Source: Actinomycetota bacterium
GTDB lineage: Bacteria > Actinomycetota > CADDZG01 > WHSQ01
Length of the DNA: 53,712 bases
Assembly: GCA_009380005.1 (NCBI GenBank)
Contig: WHSQ01000014.1
Coordinates: forward strand, 1-53,712
Reading direction: 5' to 3'
The position numbers and the translations under genes were made by a program. This document shows positions 7,920-15,975 of the stretch, one piece after another (the stretch's first letter is position 1; each line of letters opens with the position of its first letter). The notes below the pieces were generated by a model that made no database searches, was not told the origin of the DNA, and worked only from the letters and a program-made list of their open reading frames with translations.

Positions 7920-8756
7920 GTGACGACAGACGTGAACCGAGCGGAATGGAACGCCATGGACTTCGCCGCGAAGGACAACCTTCTGCGGATCGTCCGGGAA
8001 GAGGCAGAGGCCTTCTTCGCTCTCGCCGAGGTTCCCGAGAACTGGCAGATGCCCACGGCTGCAGGGCACTGGCAGGTCCGGGACATCGTTGGTCACCTCG
8101 TGGATACGACCGAGGGCTACATCGACCGCTTCGAGACCACCCGCGGGGGCGCGACGGCGGAGGCCATCGCACCCATCACCGAGATGTCCCTGAACGCGGA
8201 CAAGTTCGCTCTCGAGTTCCGCAGCATGGAGCGTGAAGAGCTTCTGGCTCGCCTCCGCGACGCGTTCGGTCGCGCCATGAAGATGTTCGAGGAGGTCAGC
8301 GCCGAAGACTGGGGCACATTCATGATCACCCACGCCTACATGGGTTCCGTCCCCGCGTTCTTCTACCCGATCGGCCAGCTCATGGACTACGGCGTCCACG
8401 GTTGGGACGTGCGTGAGGGCCTGGACATGGCTCATTTCCTGAGCCCGGACGCGGCCGACATGCTCGTGCCGTTCATGTTCGTCCTGTGGCAGGCAACCAC
8501 CGACACTTCGCGACTCAAGGGGGGCGATCTCGACGTGGCCGTGCGGGTGTCGGGTCGCAACGGCGGCGTTACGCGCATAAGGGTCACTAAGGAAGGCATG
8601 ACCTACGAGCCCGGTACCGAGGAGGGCGCCCAGGTCGTCATCGACTTCGACCCGGCGAGTCTGGTTCTTACCGCCTTCGGTCGTGCTCGTTCCGGCACCC
8701 CTCTCGGCGATCAGGATGCAGCACGCCGCTTCGCGGGGTTGTTCTTCCGAATCTAG
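7920..8756 (+). CDS. Maleylpyruvate isomerase family mycothiol-dependent enzyme
   Basis: A 278-residue protein with an N-terminal DinB/MDMPI four-helix metal-binding domain (WQVRDIVGHLVD with His59; LMDYGVHGWDVRE further on). A C-terminal SCP2-like domain follows (VAVRVSGRNGG to VLTAFGRARSG). Members of this family use mycothiol as thiol cofactor in isomerisation or conjugate metabolism. The start is GTG at 7920 with AGGAGG seven bases upstream; an in-frame ATG at 7872 lacks a Shine-Dalgarno and was not used. The gene is divergent from the ring-cleaving dioxygenase and shares the candidate HxlR operator. A role in thiol-dependent quinone handling is plausible, but it rests on context only. 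Confidence 0.83.
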   Translation: MTTDVNRAEWNAMDFAAKDNLLRIVREEAEAFFALAEVPENWQMPTAAGHWQVRDIVGHLVDTTEGYIDRFETTRGGATAEAIAPITEMSLNADKFALEFRSMEREELLARLRDAFGRAMKMFEEVSAEDWGTFMITHAYMGSVPAFFYPIGQLMDYGVHGWDVREGLDMAHFLSPDAADMLVPFMFVLWQATTDTSRLKGGDLDVAVRVSGRNGGVTRIRVTKEGMTYEPGTEEGAQVVIDFDPASLVLTAFGRARSGTPLGDQDAARRFAGLFFRI

Positions 8757-8765
8757 CCGCTTGAC

Positions 8766-9821
8766 CTAGGTCCCATCACTGGCGCCGTCCGCCTCGGTTC
8801 GGAGACGGGCGGCAGCGGCCGACATGGCGCGCATCTTTCCGTCCGCCGCCTCGCGCGTGAGGTATTTCATCCCGCAGTCCGTTGCGATGACGACCTTGTC
8901 GGCGTCGACGTACGGCAACGCGCGTCGTACTCGCTCGCGAACCACCTCGGGGCTCTCGACCTCGTTGGTGGACAGGTCGATGACGCCAAGGATTATCGTC
9001 TTCCCGGTTAGGTCCGCCAGGACTCCTGGGTCCAGGTTCGACTGAGCCGTCTCGATCGAGATCTGATCGCAGCTACACGCGGCGAGCTCCGGAAGGAACG
9101 AGTAACCGGAAGGACGCTCGTGGATGATCGCCGCGTAGCCGAAGCAGATGTGTACCGCCGTCGTTCCATCGATCCCGTCCAGCGCGCGGTTCAGCGCCGC
9201 AAGACCGTAGGCACGCGCGCCTTCTGGTCGCGCCTGCATGTAGGGCTCATCGATCTGCACGATGTCTGCGCCGGCCGCGAAGAGGTCACGGATCTCCACG
9301 TTGCAAGCGTCCGCGTACGCCATCGCTACCGATTCGTCATCGGGGTAGAAGTCGTTCTGGGCCTGCTGGGACATGGTGAAGGGGCCGGGCACCGTCATCT
9401 TTATCGCTCGATCCGTCCGTGCCCTTAGGAAAGCCACCTCGTCGGCGCCGATGGAACGGGGGCGCTCGATCGGGCCCACTACCCTCGGAACGGGGTTTGG
9501 GTTACCGCTGCGATCGAGAGCGGTCCCGGGGTTGTCGACGTCGACGCCTCCCAGAGCAGTGGCGAAGTGGTTCGAATAGCTCTCACGTCTCATCTCACCA
9601 TCGGTGACGATGTCGAGCCCGGCATGAACCTGTGCGTCGATCGCCACGATCGTCGCGTCTTCCTGCGCTTGCGGGAGAAGTTCGGCGCCGACGCGCCAGA
9701 GCTCTCGGGCGCGCACCCGCGGAGGGAAACGCTCCGCCAGCTTTGCCCGGTCGATCAGCCAGTCGGGTTGGGGGTAGCTGCCGACGAGCGACGTCGGGAA
9801 CAGGGGGAGCTGATGCATCAT
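8766..9821 (-). CDS. Cobalamin-independent methionine synthase family protein (single-domain MetE-like)
   Basis: About 351 residues, corresponding to the C-terminal catalytic TIM barrel of MetE without the N-terminal half. The expected zinc ligands are present in HICFGYA (His and Cys) and ATDCGMKYL (Cys), with a conserved TDGEMRRESY region early on. Such short proteins transfer a methyl group to a thiol; some are true core-MetE methionine synthases that use methylcobalamin or another donor, while others have unknown substrates. Two adjacent ATG codons (9821, 9818) are likely starts; a GTG at 9857 would add a low-quality extension. It is convergent with the mycothiol-type gene and has no obvious operon partner. 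Confidence 0.83.
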   Translation of the reverse strand: MMHQLPLFPTSLVGSYPQPDWLIDRAKLAERFPPRVRARELWRVGAELLPQAQEDATIVAIDAQVHAGLDIVTDGEMRRESYSNHFATALGGVDVDNPGTALDRSGNPNPVPRVVGPIERPRSIGADEVAFLRARTDRAIKMTVPGPFTMSQQAQNDFYPDDESVAMAYADACNVEIRDLFAAGADIVQIDEPYMQARPEGARAYGLAALNRALDGIDGTTAVHICFGYAAIIHERPSGYSFLPELAACSCDQISIETAQSNLDPGVLADLTGKTIILGVIDLSTNEVESPEVVRERVRRALPYVDADKVVIATDCGMKYLTREAADGKMRAMSAAAARLRTEADGASDGT

Positions 9822-9985
9822 CTCATTCTGCACGCGTCGGCCTCGTCGGTCACCCACGAGGCCGGCGGCGACTCGGACGGTACATACACGTCGAGATCGT
9901 GGCGAGCTCCACCCGATCCCAGGGCGACGTCGTCGTCGGCATCTGGGACGATAGAGGCAGAAGCCCGAGGGAAGGAGTGGTCGTA

Positions 9986-10567
9986 GTGCACTACGACGCC
10001 GATACCGCCCTCATCGTGGTCGACGTTCAGAACGATTTCGCGGACCCCGGCGGTAACCTGTATGTGCGCGGCGGTGAAGAAGTGATCCCCGTGATCGATC
10101 GCGAAATCGATCGCGCGGTGGCGGCGGGCGCTCTGGTCGTCTACACGCAGGATTGGCATCCGCCCGACACGCCTCACTTCGAGAAGGACGGAGGGATCTG
10201 GCCGGTCCATTGCGTCAAGGGCACCTGGGGGGCCGAGCTCCACCCCGACCTGAAGATCGTGGGCGAGACCATCCGCAAGGGGACTCAGGGAGAAGACGGC
10301 TATTCGGGATTCACCGTGAGGGATCCCCGGAGTGGAGATGAACGAGCGACGCCGTTGGAGGATCTGCTCCGGGAGCGACACATCAAGAAGGTGGTCGTCA
10401 CCGGGCTGGCGACCGACTACTGCGTCCGGGCGACCGCTCTCGATGCAGCCGACAAGGGTTTCGCGACGACGGTACTCGCCGAAGCGGTCCGGGCCGTCGA
10501 CCTCGAGAAGGGGGACGGCGACAAGGCGCTCGATGAGGTCCGACGTGCCGGAGGCACGGTCGAGTGA
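9986..10567 (+). CDS. pncA: Nicotinamidase
   Basis: A 193-residue isochorismatase-fold amidase that hydrolyses nicotinamide to nicotinate. The catalytic triad is visible: Asp13 (VVDVQNDF), Lys98 (RKGTQ) and Cys146 (ATDYCV). The metal site is DWH (Asp56, His58) with His64. GTG at 9986 was chosen because GGAG lies eight bases upstream and it gives the usual N terminus just ahead of the first strand. An upstream GTG at 9977 overlaps that Shine-Dalgarno. The stop overlaps the pncB start by 4 nt (GTGA), so nicotinamide deamidation and nicotinate phosphoribosylation are encoded in one NAD-salvage operon. Confidence 0.94.
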   Translation: MHYDADTALIVVDVQNDFADPGGNLYVRGGEEVIPVIDREIDRAVAAGALVVYTQDWHPPDTPHFEKDGGIWPVHCVKGTWGAELHPDLKIVGETIRKGTQGEDGYSGFTVRDPRSGDERATPLEDLLRERHIKKVVVTGLATDYCVRATALDAADKGFATTVLAEAVRAVDLEKGDGDKALDEVRRAGGTVE

Positions 10568-11916
10568 GCGATTGGGTCGGCGACGACAACATCGCGCTTC
10601 TGACGGATCTTTACGAGCTGACGATGGCAGCGAGTTACTTCGAGAACGACATGCGCGATCAGGCGACGTTCGATCTCTTCATCCGGGAACTGCCCGAGCA
10701 GCGCAACTTCCTGGTCGCGTGCGGGCTCGAGCAGGCGCTCTCCTATCTCGAGAACCTGCACTTCACCGAAGATCACCTCGGATACCTACGTTCGCTCGAT
10801 CTCTTCGAGGATCGATTCCTTTCTTTCCTCGGCGACCTACGGTTCACCGGTGAGGTGTGGGCGGTGCCCGAGGGGGAGGCGATCTTCGCCTGCGAGCCCC
10901 TCGTCCGGGTGACGGCTCCATTGATCGAGGCTCAGATCGTGGAGAGCTTCCTCCTGAACTGTCTGACCTTCCAAACGATGATCGCGTCGAAGGCGGCAAG
11001 ACTCAAGATCGCGTGCGGCGACCGTGAGTTCGTCGATTACTCGCTGCGCAGAGATCATGGAGTGGATGCCGCACTGAAAGCGGCGCGCGCGTCATTCGTG
11101 GCGGGAGCCGTGGGTACCTCCAACGTCCTGGCGGGCAAGCTCTACGGGATCCCGGTGAGTGGGACGATGGCGCACTCTTACGTGATGGCGTTCGGCGACG
11201 AGATCAGCGCGTTCAGGGCCTACGCGCGCCAATTCGCCGATCGTACCGTTCTACTCATCGACACGTTCGACGTGGAGGAGGGAACCCGGAACGCCGTAAG
11301 GGTGGCCAAGGAGACGGAAGCCGCCGGCGGAAAGGTCGACGCCGTGCGCATCGACTCCGGCGATCTCGCCGACCTAACCCGGTCGGTGCGAAAGATCCTC
11401 GACGAGGACGGACTGGATCACGTGAAGATCGTCCTCTCGGGAGATCTCGACGAATATCGCATCCGTCGGTTGCTCGAGGCGAACGTTCCCGCCGACGTGT
11501 TCGGTGTAGGCACACAGCTCGGAACGAGCGGCGACGCTGCCTCGCTCGGAGGTGCCTACAAGCTCGTGCAGGACTCGAACGGGCCTCGCATCAAACTCTC
11601 GGCGGGGAAGGCAACGACCCCCGGGCGCAAGCAGGTCGTGCGCTTCGGGGACGGTAACGATGAGCGCCACGACCTGATCACGCTGGAGGACGAAGAGGTC
11701 GCCGGCGGTCGCCCTCTCCTCGAGCGCGTCATGGCGGAAGGCCATCCGACACGACCTCCCGAGCCCTTAGCCGTGCTCAAGGATCGCTGCCGGCGCGCGG
11801 TTACATCGCTGCCGGAGAGGCTGTTGACGCTGGAGGGCACGCCCGACCCCTACCAGGTACGTCTCTCGAGCCGGCTGCGGGATCTCGTCGACCAGATGCA
11901 CCGCTCGTCTCGCTGA
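10564..11916 (+). CDS. pncB: Nicotinate phosphoribosyltransferase
   Basis: A 450-residue type II phosphoribosyltransferase. The beginning (LLTDLYELTMAASY) is characteristic of the family. GTMAHSYVMAF near residue 205 carries the histidine phosphorylated in the ATP-coupled reaction, and the RIDSGDL and GVGTQLGTS stretches build the phosphoribosyl pocket. It converts nicotinate and PRPP to nicotinate mononucleotide in the Preiss-Handler pathway. The start is a GTG that overlaps the pncA stop. The length matches the longer actinobacterial form. Confidence 0.95.
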   Translation: MSDWVGDDNIALLTDLYELTMAASYFENDMRDQATFDLFIRELPEQRNFLVACGLEQALSYLENLHFTEDHLGYLRSLDLFEDRFLSFLGDLRFTGEVWAVPEGEAIFACEPLVRVTAPLIEAQIVESFLLNCLTFQTMIASKAARLKIACGDREFVDYSLRRDHGVDAALKAARASFVAGAVGTSNVLAGKLYGIPVSGTMAHSYVMAFGDEISAFRAYARQFADRTVLLIDTFDVEEGTRNAVRVAKETEAAGGKVDAVRIDSGDLADLTRSVRKILDEDGLDHVKIVLSGDLDEYRIRRLLEANVPADVFGVGTQLGTSGDAASLGGAYKLVQDSNGPRIKLSAGKATTPGRKQVVRFGDGNDERHDLITLEDEEVAGGRPLLERVMAEGHPTRPPEPLAVLKDRCRRAVTSLPERLLTLEGTPDPYQVRLSSRLRDLVDQMHRSSR

Positions 11917-11960
11917 GATCCCGGCCTCCACGGACGGCGGGGGCAGCCTGGCAGGAGGCG

Positions 11961-11966
11961 TATGTT
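11961..11966 (+). promoter_or_regulatory. Candidate -10 element for a leaderless aminopeptidase transcript
   Basis: TATGTT fits the actinobacterial TANNNT -10 pattern and ends exactly six bases before the ATG at 11973. That is the geometry expected if transcription starts at the start codon. An AGGAGG at 11953-11958 is too far upstream (14 nt) to be a good Shine-Dalgarno. Confidence 0.4.
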
Positions 11967-11972
11967 CGTCGG

Positions 11973-13193
11973 ATGGACACAGCGAAGCTGACCACGAGCT
12001 ATGCCAACCTTGCCGTGCGCGTGGGGACCAATCTGCAGCCGGGCCAGGACTTGCTTATCGATGCCTCCCTCGAGCACGTCCCGTTAGCTCGCGAATTGAC
12101 GCGTGCCGCCTTTGAAGCCGGAGCGCGCCATGTGGATGTGAGGTACGTCGATCCGCACGTACGTAGGGCCATGATCGAATATGCGGAGGATGACGTCCTT
12201 TCCTGGACGCCTCCGTACATCCTCACGCGCTTCGAGCATCTGGAGCAGCAGAGGGGCGCGGTCATATCCGTCGTTGGTGAGGCCGAACCAGAGCTGTTCG
12301 CGGATCTCGATCCTCAGAGGGTTGGCCGGGCACGGATGGTCGCTCGAGCCGAGCAATGGAATCGGCAGCTGAACGCGCGGGCGATCCCATGGGCGATCGT
12401 CGCATTCCCCAACGCCGGTTGGGCGGAGGCGGCCTTTGGGGAGCCGGATGTCGACCGGCTCTGGGACGCCGTCGCGAAAGCGACCCGCCTTTACGACCCC
12501 GATCCGATCGAGGCTTGGTGGGCACGCGTGAAGGAGCTCGGCGTCCGCGCCGGCACACTTAACGAGCAGAAGTTCGAAGCGATCCACTTCAGCGGCCCGG
12601 GGACCGATCTGCGCGTTCCGTTGAACGCCGGTTCCCGGTGGATGTCGGCCGACTTCGAAACATCATGGGGCCAGAAGCACGTGCCCAACCTTCCCACGGA
12701 AGAGGTCTTCACGACGCCGGACTACAGGGGCGTCGAGGGAGCCGTCAGATCCACAAGGCCGTTGCAACTACCGAACGAGGGAGTGACCGTTCGGGACCTG
12801 AGCATCCGGTTCGCGTCCGGCAAGGCCGTCGAGGTCCAGGCGACCGAGGGTGCCGAGGTCATCAAGGCTCAGATGGCGCTCGACGAGGGGGCTCCCTACC
12901 TCGGCGAGATCGCGCTCGTCGATGAAACTTCTGCCGTCGGAAGGACGGGAGTGTCCTTCGGGAACACGCTCTTCGATGAGAACGCCACCTGCCACATCGC
13001 CTACGGCACGGGATTCACCTTCGCCGTCGAGGGAGCGGATGGCCTTTCGATCGAGGAGCAGAAGGCTGCAGGGATCAATTACTCGCAGGTCCACACGGAC
13101 TTCATGATCGGAGGGCCCGAGGTCGACGTGGATGGGATCACCTCTAGCGGAGGGATCGTGCCGATAATCAGGGACGACGCCTGGCAGCTCTGA
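11973..13193 (+). CDS. M29 family aminopeptidase
   Basis: A 406-residue metalloaminopeptidase related to AmpS/AmpT and aminopeptidase PepS. The metal-binding signature is complete: glutamates in PTEEVFTTPDY and YLGEIALVD, His in NATCHIAYGTGF, and the VHTDFMIGG block near residue 380 that supplies His and Asp. It removes N-terminal residues from peptides in the cytoplasm. It follows pncB after 56 nt but has its own candidate -10 element directly before the ATG, so it may be transcribed as a leaderless mRNA. The next gene encodes a sigma factor. Confidence 0.92.
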   Translation: MDTAKLTTSYANLAVRVGTNLQPGQDLLIDASLEHVPLARELTRAAFEAGARHVDVRYVDPHVRRAMIEYAEDDVLSWTPPYILTRFEHLEQQRGAVISVVGEAEPELFADLDPQRVGRARMVARAEQWNRQLNARAIPWAIVAFPNAGWAEAAFGEPDVDRLWDAVAKATRLYDPDPIEAWWARVKELGVRAGTLNEQKFEAIHFSGPGTDLRVPLNAGSRWMSADFETSWGQKHVPNLPTEEVFTTPDYRGVEGAVRSTRPLQLPNEGVTVRDLSIRFASGKAVEVQATEGAEVIKAQMALDEGAPYLGEIALVDETSAVGRTGVSFGNTLFDENATCHIAYGTGFTFAVEGADGLSIEEQKAAGINYSQVHTDFMIGGPEVDVDGITSSGGIVPIIRDDAWQL

Positions 13194-13293
13194 GATCCGA
13201 TCGTCGCCCACGCTCGGCACCTCCTCGAGCGTCGATCGCCGACGAAAGTCGGCCCTCCTGCAACCTTCCGACGGAGAAGGTGGTCTCTAACGC

Positions 13294-13800
13294 GTGACAC
13301 GAAGAGCCAAGGAGAGGGACGAGCGGTTCGCAGCCTTCTTCGACGCCGAGAGCGAGAAGCTTCGACGTCTCGGGATCTTCCTCACGGGCGACCCCGAGGA
13401 GGCGGCCGAGCTGGCACAGGAGGCGCTCGCTCGCACCTACCGCCATTGGTGGCGCGTCCGCGAGGAGGATCCGGGGCCTTACGCCCGTCGCATCCTCGTG
13501 AATCTCGTCCGTAGCCGCCATCGGCGAGCGCTCCTGGAGAGACGTCACCCACAGAGGGTCCGGGACTCCGTGCCCTCGGAGGCGTGGAAGGTAGACGAGT
13601 GGCTGAGGGTGGCCGACGCCCTCGCTCAACTCACTCCCGTCCGGCGAGCGGTCGTCGTTCTGCGCTTCTACGAAGACATGAGCCAGGAGGACATCGCGCG
13701 AACGCTCGATCGGCCTCTCGGGACGGTGAAGTCGGACATGCACCGAGCGCTGGCTCAGCTCCGGCCGCTCCTGGAGAACACGGAAAGGCAGAGAGCATGA
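13294..13800 (+). CDS. SigE-type ECF RNA polymerase sigma factor
   Basis: A 168-residue sigma-70 family protein with region 2 near residues 15-80 (ILVNLVRSRHRRALLERR at its end). Region 4 is near residues 110-160, where VVLRFYEDMSQEDIA and a helix-turn-helix, RPLGTVKSDMHRAL, are clear. It directs RNA polymerase to a small regulon, probably in response to an envelope signal. The start is GTG at 13294. Its stop overlaps the start of the next gene (ATGA), which encodes a single-pass membrane protein. That arrangement suggests an anti-sigma or signal-relay partner. Confidence 0.9.
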   Translation: MTRRAKERDERFAAFFDAESEKLRRLGIFLTGDPEEAAELAQEALARTYRHWWRVREEDPGPYARRILVNLVRSRHRRALLERRHPQRVRDSVPSEAWKVDEWLRVADALAQLTPVRRAVVVLRFYEDMSQEDIARTLDRPLGTVKSDMHRALAQLRPLLENTERQRA

Positions 13801-14570
13801 GCTACGAGGATCGGCTTCGAACCCTGCTACAACAGGCGAGCGGCGCACTCCCTGATGGACCCAGGGTGGACCGGGACGACACGATCCGGAAGGCGAAACG
13901 GGACCATCACGTCAACATGGCGGTGGCGGGGATCGCCGCGGCCGCGGCGCTGGCGATCGGCGCGATCTCGGGGAGCGTTTTCCTGGGCGGGGACGACCTC
14001 CGGCCGCCACCTCCCATCGGGCCGCCCGCTCCCGAACGATCGGCCGAGCCCACCTCGACCCCGACCCCGACCCCAACCGGCCCGCCCGACGTGTCCTGCT
14101 CGGCAACGGGGATGTCTCCCGAGCCATCGGAACAGGACCTGCCCACCGCGGTCGCCCGGCTGCGTGCGCAGATCGTCGAGGCCGCGGTCCTGTGCGACTA
14201 CCGGGAGCTCGCGCGGCTCGGCACGGGCGGCGATGGGTTCAGCTATGGCGCAGGATCGGGCGATCCGGCGCGGTACTGGGAACGACTCGAACGAGATCCG
14301 GATGGCGACGAGGAGCCCATGGCCCTGCTGGTCGGGACCCTGGAGCTCCCGCATTGCGTCGAACGGGCAACCAGCGCCGGAGTCACCCTGTACGCATGGC
14401 CGGGGGTGCAATGCAGCACCTCCACCGACGAGGACTACGACAGCCTCGTCGAATCGGGCCTGTACACCGAGCAGCAGGTCCGGGCGTTCAAGGACGCCGG
14501 TGGCTTTCTCGGGTGGCGCATCGGCATCACAGAAGAGGGCGACTGGCTCTATTTCACCGCGGGTGACTGA
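13797..14570 (+). CDS. Single-pass membrane protein coupled to the sigma factor; possible anti-sigma/regulatory partner
   Basis: 257 residues: about 40 cytoplasmic residues rich in charged amino acids, a transmembrane helix at about residues 42-64, a Pro/Thr-rich linker with repeated PT steps, and an extracytoplasmic domain of about 160 residues with four cysteines (C.ATGM, LCDY, HCVE, QCST). No zinc-binding anti-sigma motif (HxxxCxxC) is present in the cytoplasmic part, so a classical ZAS-type anti-sigma factor is excluded. The 4-nt overlap with the sigma factor gene is the main evidence for a regulatory link. The function of the outer domain is not recognised. Confidence 0.7.
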   Translation: MSYEDRLRTLLQQASGALPDGPRVDRDDTIRKAKRDHHVNMAVAGIAAAAALAIGAISGSVFLGGDDLRPPPPIGPPAPERSAEPTSTPTPTPTGPPDVSCSATGMSPEPSEQDLPTAVARLRAQIVEAAVLCDYRELARLGTGGDGFSYGAGSGDPARYWERLERDPDGDEEPMALLVGTLELPHCVERATSAGVTLYAWPGVQCSTSTDEDYDSLVESGLYTEQQVRAFKDAGGFLGWRIGITEEGDWLYFTAGD

Positions 14571-14590
14571 ATCGCCCCCGCACGACCCGC

Positions 14591-14613
14591 TCCCCGTGGG
14601 CTCCCGACGGGGA
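14591..14613. terminator. Possible bidirectional terminator hairpin
   Basis: TCCCCGT and ACGGGGA form a 7-bp stem with a 9-nt loop between the convergent membrane protein and aminotransferase genes. There is no T-tract on either side, so this is tentative. Confidence 0.35.
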
Positions 14614-14643
14614 TCGAGGAGTGGGCGCCGCGACCCGGGCCTG

Positions 14644-15927
14644 CTATGCGGTCAGAGTCTGCTCGATGGCGGACGCGGCCCGATCGATCTCGTCCGCCGA
14701 GACGCTGAGCGGCGGAGCGATCCGCAGGACGTTGCCGTAAAGGCCCCCCTTGCCCACCAGCACACCGAGTGAGCGGCATCTCTCCTGCGCTGCGGTCGCC
14801 GGTTCGGGGGCCGGGTCCATGCTGCCCGGCTCCACGAACTCGACCCCGATCATCAAACCCCTGCCCCTGACCTCACCGACATGCGATGCATCCTCCGCCG
14901 CGAGCCGCAACCGCTCGATCAAACGGCGACCCATCTGCTTGGCGTTCGCCTGAAGATCTTTATCCAGGAGGTAACGAAGGTTGGCCAGACCGCCCGCCGC
15001 GGTGAGATGCGTGCCGCCGAAGGTCGAGATCGAGTTCGCAGGTACCGAATCCATGATCTCGGCACGTGCCACGACCCCGGCCAGCGGCAATCCGTTGCCG
15101 ACCCCTTTGGCGAACACCAGCGCATCGGGACGAACCCCGTGAGCGTCGATGCCCCAGAAGTGGTCCCCCGTCCGACCCCATCCCGTCTGGACCTCGTCCG
15201 AGATGAACGGGATGCCGTACTCGTCCAGCACCGATTTGAATGCGCCGAACAGTCCGTCCGGAGGTACGGCGAACCCGCCCACACCCTGGATGGGCTCGGC
15301 GATCATGCATCCGACGTCGCCTGCGGTCTGCGTGTCGATCACGTTACGCAGATCGTCGACACAAGCTGCGATGTATCGGTCGGTGGGAAGGTCGCGCCAT
15401 GGGCTCCGGAAGGGGTAGCTCCCGTGGACGTAGCTGACGGATAGGGGCGAGAAGGCGGTCGGCGACCATCCCCGATTCCCCGTCACGGCCACTGCCGTGA
15501 ACGATCGGCCGTGATAGCTGTTCCGCATCGCGAGCACCTGGTTGGAACGCCTGTAGGTGGCCGTGATCAGCAACGCGGCTTCGATGGCGTCCGTTCCCGA
15601 TGGAAGGAAGAACACCTTCGGATCGTCCACTGGTGCCAGATCGGCGATCCGTTCGGCGAGCTCGATAGCAGGCTCGACGAGGTAAGCGGTGGACGAATGC
15701 AGGATGCGACCTGCCTGCTCTCGGATCGCGTCCACGATCTCGGGCACATTATGGCCCGAGATCGTGGTCAGGATCCCGCCGAAGAAGTCGAGGTACTCGT
15801 TGCCCTCTGCGTCCCACACCCGGCAGCCTTCACCGCGCACGAGAGCGATCGGCTGCTGGTGATACAGCGACAGCCACGACGGCATGACCTGTCGGTGCCG
15901 CTTCAGCAGCGATGCATGCTCTTCCAC
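14644..15927 (-). CDS. Class III PLP-dependent aminotransferase
   Basis: A 427-residue fold-type I aminotransferase of the omega-amino/AGXT2 group. The PLP lysine is Lys274 (FAKGVGNGLPLAG) and the pyridine-ring aspartate is Asp244 (FISDEVQTGWGR). SGTDAIEAAL and NSYHGRSF are the usual phosphate and substrate-side motifs. Candidate reactions are transamination of beta-alanine, 4-aminobutyrate, ornithine or alanine/glyoxylate; the sequence does not decide. The start is GTG at 15927. No Shine-Dalgarno precedes it, but TACAGT lies exactly six bases upstream, which suggests a leaderless transcript. Confidence 0.9.
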   Translation of the reverse strand: MEEHASLLKRHRQVMPSWLSLYHQQPIALVRGEGCRVWDAEGNEYLDFFGGILTTISGHNVPEIVDAIREQAGRILHSSTAYLVEPAIELAERIADLAPVDDPKVFFLPSGTDAIEAALLITATYRRSNQVLAMRNSYHGRSFTAVAVTGNRGWSPTAFSPLSVSYVHGSYPFRSPWRDLPTDRYIAACVDDLRNVIDTQTAGDVGCMIAEPIQGVGGFAVPPDGLFGAFKSVLDEYGIPFISDEVQTGWGRTGDHFWGIDAHGVRPDALVFAKGVGNGLPLAGVVARAEIMDSVPANSISTFGGTHLTAAGGLANLRYLLDKDLQANAKQMGRRLIERLRLAAEDASHVGEVRGRGLMIGVEFVEPGSMDPAPEPATAAQERCRSLGVLVGKGGLYGNVLRIAPPLSVSADEIDRAASAIEQTLTA

Positions 15928-15933
15928 GCCGCA

Positions 15934-15939
15934 ACTGTA
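15934..15939 (-). promoter_or_regulatory. Candidate -10 element for a leaderless aminotransferase transcript
   Basis: On the minus strand TACAGT (TANNNT pattern) ends six bases before the GTG start codon at 15927, with no ribosome binding site in between. This is the spacing expected for a leaderless mRNA. Confidence 0.4.
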
Positions 15940-15975
15940 TTCGGCGCACGAGGTTTCGAAGAACGAAAGAGACGC

